Shown here: in pieces, positions 1-4,683 of the stretch
Position numbering within the stretch: position 1 is the first letter of the stretch
Layout of the letters: the number at the start of each line of letters is the position of its first letter
NCBI GenBank assembly: GCA_007127935.1
Contig: SKYL01000318.1
Coordinates: forward strand, 1-7,712
Direction: 5' to 3'
Origin: Halorhodospira sp.
Lineage (GTDB): Bacteria > Pseudomonadota > Gammaproteobacteria > Nitrococcales > Halorhodospiraceae
Length of the DNA: 7,712 bases
The notes under the pieces: model-generated
What the model was told of the DNA's origin: nothing
Database searches by the model: none
The model's input: only the letters and a program-made list of their open reading frames with translations
Program-made: the position numbers and the translations under genes

Positions 1-2
1 GC

Positions 3-524
3 ATGAGTGAGAAAGAGAACGAGCACGAACACCGCCTGCTGCACGCCTACGAGCGCATGCTCGACCGCGTGAAGGAGAGCATGGCCGCCGCCGAGGACCG
101 GGTGCCGGCCCTGCGCGACGCGCTGGAACGGGTCAAGCAGAAGGCGGTGGAACTGGAAGAGGTGACCCGCGAGGAGGCCGAGCGGATCGGCGACTACCTG
201 CGGCGGGATCTGGAGGACGCCGGCGCCTGGCTCGCCGGCCGGGACCAAAACCACGATCTGCGCGACTGGCTGCAGATGGACCTGCAGATGGTGGAGAGCT
301 GGCTGTGGGACGCCCTCTCGTCGGTGGCCGACCAGACCAAGCTCGAACTGCAGGGGTTCACCACCACCGGCGAGCCGTCGCTCTACCACACCGGCGAGAT
401 CGCCGCTCCGGGCACCTTGGTCTGCCTGTCGTGCGGGCGCTCCATCACCCTCCACAAGGTGGGCCACATCCCGCCGTGCCCCGGCTGCTACCACACCGAG
501 TACGTGCGGGGGCCGCGGGCGTAA
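3..524 (+). CDS. DUF1451 (YbeL-type) zinc-ribbon protein
   Basis: This 173-residue protein has the DUF1451/YbeL architecture. Residues 1-75 are highly charged and helical with heptad-like spacing, so probably a coiled coil. A Trp/Leu-rich middle follows (WLAGRDQNHDLRDWLQMDLQMVE, about residues 76-98, seen as two helices). The C-terminal zinc ribbon has CxxC pairs at C141/C144 and C159/C162, which should bind one zinc ion. The length is close to E. coli YbeL (about 160 residues). No signal peptide or membrane segment is visible, so it should be cytoplasmic. The molecular function of this family is not known to me, and I assign none. The ATG lies two bases inside the window, so its ribosome binding site and any earlier start cannot be seen, but the N-terminus looks complete for the family. 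The TAA stop is followed 18 bases later by the shared terminator hairpin, so it is probably the last gene of its transcript. Confidence 0.9.
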   Translation: MSEKENEHEHRLLHAYERMLDRVKESMAAAEDRVPALRDALERVKQKAVELEEVTREEAERIGDYLRRDLEDAGAWLAGRDQNHDLRDWLQMDLQMVESWLWDALSSVADQTKLELQGFTTTGEPSLYHTGEIAAPGTLVCLSCGRSITLHKVGHIPPCPGCYHTEYVRGPRA

Positions 525-542
525 GGGGAAAAAGGCATAAAA

Positions 543-574
543 AAAAGCCGCGGGCCGGAAGACCCGCGGCTTTT
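543..574. terminator. Bidirectional intrinsic terminator between DUF1451 gene and tRNA-Gly
   Basis: GCCGCGGG (547-554) pairs perfectly with CCCGCGGC (563-570) around an 8-nt loop. The stem can be extended by AAAA (543-546) with TTTT (571-574). On the minus strand the hairpin is followed by eight T residues (plus-strand A tract 539-546), a strong rho-independent terminator placed 7 nt past the tRNA CCA end. On the plus strand only four T residues follow, so it is a weaker terminator for the zinc-ribbon gene. One structure probably serves both converging transcripts. Confidence 0.9.
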
Positions 575-580
575 CGGTGT

Positions 581-655
581 TGGAGCGGGTGATGGGATTC
601 GAACCCACGACCCCAACCTTGGCAAGGTTGTGCTCTACCCCTGAGCTACACCCGC
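581..655 (-). tRNA. tRNA-Gly (anticodon GCC)
   Basis: The reverse complement folds as a complete 75-nt cloverleaf. The acceptor stem is GCGGGTG/CACCCGC, the D arm is GCTC-AGGGGTA-GAGC, and the anticodon stem is CAACC/GGTTG with loop TTGCCAA, giving anticodon GCC (plus-strand bases 621-623). The variable loop is 5 nt. The T arm is GTGGG/CCCAT with loop TTCGAAT. Discriminator base T is followed by a genome-encoded CCA (581-583). It decodes GGC and GGT glycine codons, GGC being very frequent in the genes here. It is transcribed leftward into the hairpin at 543-574. A plausible own promoter lies at 670-697. Confidence 0.97.
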
Positions 656-669
656 GTCACAGAGTGTGT

Positions 670-697
670 ATGGTACCGTCCGCCGCCGGGTTTGCAA
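670..697 (-). promoter_or_regulatory. Candidate sigma-70 promoter for tRNA-Gly
   Basis: On the minus strand TTGCAA (692-697, 4/6 match to the -35 consensus) is followed after 16 bp by TACCAT (670-675, 4/6 match to the -10 consensus). Initiation about 7 nt downstream would give a short 5' leader of roughly 7-8 nt before the mature tRNA end at 655. It begins only four bases after the stop codon of the upstream M20 gene. No terminator is visible between the two, so co-transcription with the peptidase gene is also possible. Pattern match only. Confidence 0.35.
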
Positions 698-700
698 CCC

Positions 701-2149
701 TCAACTTGCGCGGGGGGCCGCCCCGGCCGGCACCTGGGCCCCCATCTGGGCCCCCATCTCGGCCAAGACATGGCCGATGCAGGCGGTCAGCCGCCGCACC
801 GCGTCCAGGTGGAGAAACTCATCCGGCCCGTGGGAGTTGGAGCCCGGCCCGGCTACGCCGGTGACCAGATAGCAGGCCTCCGGAAAGCGCTCCGCCAACC
901 ACGCCATCAGCGGTATGGTCCCGCCCTCGCCCATATGCACCGGCGGCGCGCCGAAGTAGTGCCGGGAGGCGTGGTCGAGCGCCTCGGCGAGCCATGGCGG
1001 CGGCTCCGGTTCGGCCCAACCCGAGGCCGCGGTGTCCGGCTCGAAGCGGACCCGGGCGCCGTGGGGTGGCTCCGACTCCAGCACCGCCCGCAACGACTCG
1101 GCCGCCCGCGGGGCGTCCACCGTCGGCGGCAGACGCAGCGCCAGCTTCGCCGCCGTGAACGGCCGCAGGACGTTGCCGGCGCACGCCGGCGGCGGCAGCC
1201 CATCGGCGCCGGTCACCTCCAGGGCCGCCCGCCAGGTGCGATCGAGGATGCGCTCCCCGGGGTCGGCGGAGACGGGCTCGACGCCGTCGAGAAAGGGGTA
1301 GCGATCCCGGGTCGTCCGCCCCAGGACCCCGCCGGCGTGGGCCGCCTGTTCCTGGCGCAGCCCCGGGATCGGGGCGCAACAGGCGTCGAGGACGATCCGC
1401 CCGTCGGTCTCATCCTCGATCCGCGAGAGCAGCGAGCGAAGAATGCGGAAGCTGGAGGGGACCACCCCGCCGGCATCCCCCGAATGGACGCCGTCCCGCA
1501 GCACATCGACCCGCAACACGCCGGTGATCATGCCGCGCAGCGAGGTGGTGCACCACAGCCGGTCGTAGCTGCCGCAACCGGCGTCCGGAACCACCACGAG
1601 GTCCGGTGTCCCGATCCGATCCGCCAAATGGTCGAGGTAGGCCGGCAGATCGAAGCTGCCGCTCTCCTCGCAACACTCCAACAAGAAGACGCAACGGGGC
1701 GCGCCGCCGCCCCGCCCATGGAGCAGACTCACCGCCGTCGCCGCCGAGAAGAGGGCGTAGCCGTCATCCACCGCGCCGCGCCCGTAGAGCCGCCCGTCGC
1801 GCACCACCGGTTGCCACGGCCCGAGGCCGTCGGACCAGCCCTCGGCCTCCGGCTGCTTGTCCAGGTGGCCGTAGATGAGCGCGGTACCGGGACCGGTGCC
1901 GGGGGCGTCGACGAAGAGCACCGGCGTCCGCCCCTCCAACCGGATGATCTCCACCGCCGCGCCGGGAAGCAGGCGCCGGCAAAAGTCGGCGCCCAACACC
2001 ACCGCCCGCTCTAAGTGGCCGTTCTCCGCCCAATCGGCATCGAAATGGGGAGATTTTGCCGGAATCTGGACAAACTCCCGGAGCGCGGGCAGCGCGTGTT
2101 CGTCCCACGCCGCCGCCACCTCATCCAGCGAGAGCACGGGACTCTTCAA
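701..2149 (-). CDS. M20 family zinc metallopeptidase (dipeptidase/carboxypeptidase type)
   Basis: The 482-residue protein shows the complete M20 di-zinc signature: H95 and D97 in YGHLDKQP, the bridging Asp in RGAVDDG (D128, less likely D129), the catalytic/metal pair E161-E162 in CCEESGS, D189 in VVPDAG, and the last histidine H440 in SNSHGPDEF. Spacing is close to that of carnosine dipeptidase CN2. The lid/dimerisation domain lies at about 205-365 and carries H222 in DGVHSGD. There is no signal peptide, so it should be cytoplasmic. M20 enzymes hydrolyse dipeptides, N-acylated or unusual amino-acid amides; the substrate cannot be read from sequence. The start is TTG (2149-2147), inside the stop of the macro-domain gene (TTGA overlap) with GGGGAG about 5 nt upstream; the next in-frame ATG is far inside the fold. 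The overlap implies translational coupling. The C-terminal tail has a small MGAQMGAQ repeat and an Ala/Pro-rich end. Confidence 0.92.
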   Translation of the reverse strand: MKSPVLSLDEVAAAWDEHALPALREFVQIPAKSPHFDADWAENGHLERAVVLGADFCRRLLPGAAVEIIRLEGRTPVLFVDAPGTGPGTALIYGHLDKQPEAEGWSDGLGPWQPVVRDGRLYGRGAVDDGYALFSAATAVSLLHGRGGGAPRCVFLLECCEESGSFDLPAYLDHLADRIGTPDLVVVPDAGCGSYDRLWCTTSLRGMITGVLRVDVLRDGVHSGDAGGVVPSSFRILRSLLSRIEDETDGRIVLDACCAPIPGLRQEQAAHAGGVLGRTTRDRYPFLDGVEPVSADPGERILDRTWRAALEVTGADGLPPPACAGNVLRPFTAAKLALRLPPTVDAPRAAESLRAVLESEPPHGARVRFEPDTAASGWAEPEPPPWLAEALDHASRHYFGAPPVHMGEGGTIPLMAWLAERFPEACYLVTGVAGPGSNSHGPDEFLHLDAVRRLTACIGHVLAEMGAQMGAQVPAGAAPRAS

Positions 2150-2691
2150 GACCGCTCCCCGCCGGCCAACTCCCGCAACACCCGCTCGTGGACCTCCAGT
2201 GCATCCGGCGCGTGGAGCACAAAGCGGACAGCGCGGACGGAGTGGAGCCCCGGCGCCACCTCACGGATCGCCCCCACCGCCACCCGGGCGGCGGGCTCCA
2301 TCGGGTAGCCGAAGGCGCCGGTGGCGATGGCGGGGAAGGCGACACACTGCATCTGCTGGGCATCGGCCAGCCGCAGCGCGTTACGGTAGCAGTCGGCCAG
2401 CAGTTCCTCGGCCGGCTCGTCCACCCCGTAGACGGGGCCGAGACAGTGGATCACGTAGGGATTGGGGAGGCGGTGACCGCCGGTGACCACCGCTTGGCCG
2501 GGATAGATCGGCGCCAGTGGCCGGCACTCCTCCTCCAGGCCGGGACCGGCGGCGCGATGGATGGCCCCGGCCACCCCGCCGCCCGACATCAACTGGGCAT
2601 TGGCCGCGTTGACCACCGCGTCGCAGTCGTCCTGCGCCGTGATGTCCCCCTGGCGGGCCTCCACATCGACACTTCCGAACCGGACCCCCAT
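2146..2691 (-). CDS. Macro-domain protein (ADP-ribose / O-acetyl-ADP-ribose hydrolase type)
   Basis: This 181-residue single-domain protein is a macro domain close to E. coli YmdB in outline. It has QGDIT (14-18) near the adenine pocket, VNAAN (27-31), the GGGVAGAIHRAAG loop (37-49), PGQAVVTGGHRLP (64-76), VIHCLGPVY (80-88), and the phosphate-binding ATGAFGYP loop (123-130). Macro domains bind ADP-ribose, and many remove acetyl or ADP-ribosyl groups. The position that is Asp in YmdB and MacroD (GGGGVDGAIH) is Ala41 here, so the catalytic mechanism or substrate may differ from the classic O-acetyl-ADP-ribose deacetylases. The ATG (2691-2689) has GAGGAAG 5 nt upstream. Its TGA overlaps the TTG start of the M20 peptidase gene by four bases, making it the first gene of a coupled pair. 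It should be cytoplasmic. Family assignment is firm; exact activity is not. Confidence 0.92.
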   Translation of the reverse strand: MGVRFGSVDVEARQGDITAQDDCDAVVNAANAQLMSGGGVAGAIHRAAGPGLEEECRPLAPIYPGQAVVTGGHRLPNPYVIHCLGPVYGVDEPAEELLADCYRNALRLADAQQMQCVAFPAIATGAFGYPMEPAARVAVGAIREVAPGLHSVRAVRFVLHAPDALEVHERVLRELAGGERS

Positions 2692-2727
2692 GGCGGCTTC
2701 CTCACCGGTGCTGGCCTAGGTGATTTC

Positions 2728-2756
2728 ACTCTAGCACCACCGGCCACCAATGGAAA
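2728..2756 (-). promoter_or_regulatory. Candidate sigma-70 promoter for the macro-domain/M20 operon
   Basis: On the minus strand TTTCCA (2751-2756, 4/6 match) is followed by a 17-bp spacer and TAGAGT (2728-2733, 4/6 match). Initiation near 2721 would give a leader of about 30 nt before the ATG at 2691. The -10 box lies just beside a GGTGCT/AGCACC inverted repeat (2707-2712 with 2733-2738), and an 8-bp palindrome CACCGGTG (2703-2710) lies in the leader. Pattern match only, though its position is sensible. Confidence 0.3.
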
Positions 2757-2783
2757 AAGGGGACGGATTGATTTTTCGGCCCC
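2753..2783. repeat. Short element with two crossed inverted repeats
   Basis: GAAAAA (2753-2758) can pair with TTTTTC (2772-2777), and GGGG (2759-2762) can pair with CCCC (2780-2783). The two pairings cross, so on RNA they are either mutually exclusive or pseudoknot-like. The A5-G4-ACGGATT...T5 composition resembles a short dispersed element I recall from intergenic regions of many proteobacteria, sometimes near REP-associated transposases. Copies elsewhere in this genome cannot be checked here. Confidence 0.4.
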
Positions 2784-2795
2784 TGGTTAGCGCGT

Positions 2796-2830
2796 GGATT
2801 GCCGCGGGCCTTCGGCCCTCGCAATGACGA
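2796..2830. repeat. REP-like palindromic repeat (GTCATTGCGAG type)
   Basis: ATTGC (2798-2802) and GGGCC (2806-2810) on the left arm pair with GGCCC (2814-2818) and GCAAT (2821-2825) on the right arm, around a TTC loop and a small internal loop. Read on the minus strand it begins GTCATTGCGAG and ends GGCAATCC. That outline matches a dispersed intergenic palindrome familiar from many bacterial genomes. It lies about 20 bases beyond the djlA stop and could fold at the 3' end of that mRNA, but no T tract follows, so a terminator role is weak. Confidence 0.55.
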
Positions 2831-2844
2831 CGGAGTAGATATCT

Positions 2845-3645
2845 TCAGACCTCGCGGGCCTCGCGGATGGCCTCGTAGGCGGCGCGGATTTGGAAGGTCC
2901 GCTCGCTGGCCTCCTCGATCTCGCGCTCGGAAGCGCCCCGGGCCACGACACGATCCGGGTGGGCACGGCTGATGGCCCGGCGGTAGGCCCGCCGCACCTC
3001 GTCGGCACCGGCGGCGGGGCTGACCCCCAACAGGCGATAGGCGTGATCGAGTGTCGGCCGCAGGTTCTTCGACAGCTCGCCGCGCCGTACCGACCGGATG
3101 CGGACGGCCAGATCGTCCTGGGAGACTCCCAACTGACGCCAGATCCACTGCAGCAGCCTCTCCTTGTCACCGCCAAGGCCGCCGTCCGCCGCTGCCACTC
3201 GGAGTTGGTAGTCGAGAAAACGCGCCGCGGCCTCCGGCCGGTGGCGGAGCCCCCAGCGCAACAGCCGCAGGGTGGGGCGCAGCGGGGCACCGACCGCCTT
3301 GCCGCGATGGAAGATCCGAATGGCCCGGGCGCGGCCGCGCTCGCTCAGTTGCAGCTCGATGAGCACCCGCCGGGCGGCGGCCACCTCGGCCTCGCTGACC
3401 CTTCCGTCGGCCTTGGCCACGGCACCCATGACCAGCGCCGTGGTCCCGGCGAAGAGCCGCTGCCAGCGATCCATCCCGCAGCCGTGCCAGACCAGCCCCA
3501 CCACCCCGGTGAGCGCGGCCCAGACATCGATAACGGCGCCCACGGCGACGCCGACCGCGGCGCCCGGGAGGCCGAACAACAGCCACCCGGCCAGCCCGGC
3601 CAGAATCTTCCCGGCGCCCCCTCGAATCCAACGGTACGGATGCAT
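2845..3645 (-). CDS. djlA: DjlA-type membrane-anchored J-domain co-chaperone
   Basis: The 266-residue protein has the three parts of DjlA (E. coli 271 residues). Residues about 13-39 form a glycine-rich hydrophobic segment, the single membrane anchor, after a very short N-terminus. Residues about 60-175 form a TerB-like helical domain with acidic-loop motifs [11 protein letters not shown] (78-88) and [13 protein letters not shown] (about 152-164). Residues about 200-266 are a C-terminal J domain with the DnaK-stimulating HPD at 229-231. It should sit in the inner membrane with the J domain in the cytoplasm and activate DnaK ATPase; in E. coli DjlA is linked to capsule/Rcs signalling. I chose ATG 3645-3643 because [13 protein letters not shown] aligns with the family N-terminus and AGGGG lies 8-12 nt upstream. 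An in-frame ATG 30 codons earlier (3735) has a non-family extension and runs toward the purC promoter. It is divergent from purC. Confidence 0.9.
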   Translation of the reverse strand: MHPYRWIRGGAGKILAGLAGWLLFGLPGAAVGVAVGAVIDVWAALTGVVGLVWHGCGMDRWQRLFAGTTALVMGAVAKADGRVSEAEVAAARRVLIELQLSERGRARAIRIFHRGKAVGAPLRPTLRLLRWGLRHRPEAAARFLDYQLRVAAADGGLGGDKERLLQWIWRQLGVSQDDLAVRIRSVRRGELSKNLRPTLDHAYRLLGVSPAAGADEVRRAYRRAISRAHPDRVVARGASEREIEEASERTFQIRAAYEAIREAREV

Positions 3646-3728
3646 TCCATTCACCCCTGCACGGCCGCAAGGATACCGGAGCCGCGCCTTGGACACACCC
3701 ACCAAAATGCAGCGGCCGGAAACCCATT

Positions 3729-3758
3729 TCGCCACGTTTTACCCCGCCGGGGTACAAT
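3729..3758 (+). promoter_or_regulatory. Candidate purC promoter
   Basis: TACAAT (3753-3758, 5/6 match to the -10 consensus) is preceded after 18 bp by TCGCCA (3729-3734, 4/6 match to the -35 consensus). The -10 ends only 7 nt before the purC ATG, so transcription should begin at or within a few bases of the start codon. A short hairpin ACCCC-GCC-GGGGT (3741-3753) lies in the spacer and touches the first base of the -10. No sequence resembling the E. coli PurR operator is seen. Confidence 0.55.
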
Positions 3759-3765
3759 CGCCGCC

Positions 3766-4683
3766 ATGAACACCTCGCCTCCGGACACCCTCTACGACTC
3801 GGCCCTCACCAGCCTCCCGCTGCTCCACCGCGGCAAGGTGCGGGACGTCTACACCGTGGACGACCACCGGCTGTTGATCGTCACCACCGACCGGCTGTCG
3901 GCCTTCGACGTAGTCCTGCCCGATCCGATCCCCGGCAAGGGGGCGGTGTTGACCGCAGTCTCCAACTTCTGGATGGCGCGGCTGCGCAAGTACGTCCCGA
4001 ACCACCTCGACCCCACGCCGCTGGAGGACGTGGTGCGCGACCCGGAGGAGCGGGCGCGCATCACCGGCCGGGCGGTGGTGGCCCGGCGCCTGCAGGCGTT
4101 GCCGGTGGAGGCCATCGCCCGGGGCTACCTGATCGGCTCGGGCTGGAAGGACTACCAGGCCGGCGGCGCCGTCTGCGGCATCCCGTTGCCCGCCGGGCTG
4201 CGCCAAGCCGACCGGCTGCCGGAGCCGATCTTCACCCCCTCCACCAAGGCGGCGGTGGGCGACCACGACGAGAATGTCTCCTTCGACGAGGTGGCGTCAC
4301 GCATCGGCCCCGCGCCGGCAGCGCGGATACGCGATCTGACCCTGGAGATCTACCGCGACGCGGCCGCCTACGCCGCCGGGCGCGGCATCATCATCGCCGA
4401 CACCAAGCTGGAGTTCGGCCTCGACCCGGCTGGGGAGTTGGTGCTGATCGACGAGGCCCTGACCCCCGACTCGTCCCGCTTCTGGCCGGCGGACCAGTGG
4501 CAACCCGGCACCTCACCGCCGAGCTTCGACAAACAGTTCGTCCGCGACTATCTGGAGACGTTGGACTGGGACAAGCGCGCCCCGGGTCCGCGCCTGCCCG
4601 ATGAAATCATCCGCCGGACCGCCGAGAAGTACGCGGAGGCGCAACGGCGCCTCACGGGAGAGGCCAGCGCGGCGGATCGCTGA
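3766..4683 (+). CDS. purC: Phosphoribosylaminoimidazole-succinocarboxamide (SAICAR) synthase
   Basis: The 305-residue enzyme ligates aspartate to CAIR with ATP to form SAICAR in de novo purine synthesis; it is cytoplasmic. Family motifs are all present: the ATP-grip start [10 protein letters not shown] (about residues 20-29), [19 protein letters not shown], the [24 protein letters not shown] region, FTPSTKA followed by [17 protein letters not shown] (SAICAR synthetase signature 2), and [14 protein letters not shown]. Length and the [11 protein letters not shown] tail fit the roughly 300-residue proteobacterial/yeast-like form rather than the ~240-residue form of E. coli. The open frame extends far upstream, but ATG 3766 is the start because [19 protein letters not shown] begins just after it and a -10 box lies just before it. 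There is no clear Shine-Dalgarno sequence. Its last 32 bases overlap the 3' end of the converging GGDEF-EAL gene. No other pur gene is adjacent. Confidence 0.96.
   Translation: MNTSPPDTLYDSALTSLPLLHRGKVRDVYTVDDHRLLIVTTDRLSAFDVVLPDPIPGKGAVLTAVSNFWMARLRKYVPNHLDPTPLEDVVRDPEERARITGRAVVARRLQALPVEAIARGYLIGSGWKDYQAGGAVCGIPLPAGLRQADRLPEPIFTPSTKAAVGDHDENVSFDEVASRIGPAPAARIRDLTLEIYRDAAAYAAGRGIIIADTKLEFGLDPAGELVLIDEALTPDSSRFWPADQWQPGTSPPSFDKQFVRDYLETLDWDKRAPGPRLPDEIIRRTAEKYAEAQRRLTGEASAADR

Noticed and set aside
577..872. Small plus-strand open frames across the tRNA and M20 3' end
   Set aside because: They read through the tRNA antisense and the end of a confirmed gene and have no ribosome binding site or family features.
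692..2014. A 440-residue open frame on + antisense to the M20 gene
   Set aside because: The composition is Arg/Pro/Gly-rich with no recognisable motif, while the minus strand has the full M20 signature.
2056..2790. A 244-residue open frame on + antisense to the macro-domain gene
   Set aside because: It is a shadow of the macro domain on the opposite strand, with His/Pro/Gly-rich composition and no motifs.
3719..3730. GAAA-CCCA-TTTC short inverted repeat as a PurR-type operator for purC
   Set aside because: Only 4-bp arms, with no resemblance to the E. coli PurR operator.
3646..3735. Longer djlA start 30 codons upstream (ATG 3735)
   Set aside because: The extra residues have no DjlA similarity and would place a charged segment ahead of the membrane anchor; ATG 3645 has a good ribosome binding site and family-like N-terminus.
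2890..3765. Upstream in-frame extension of purC across the djlA region
   Set aside because: The extension is antisense to djlA, looks like shadow composition, and lies upstream of the purC promoter; the family N-terminus begins at ATG 3766.
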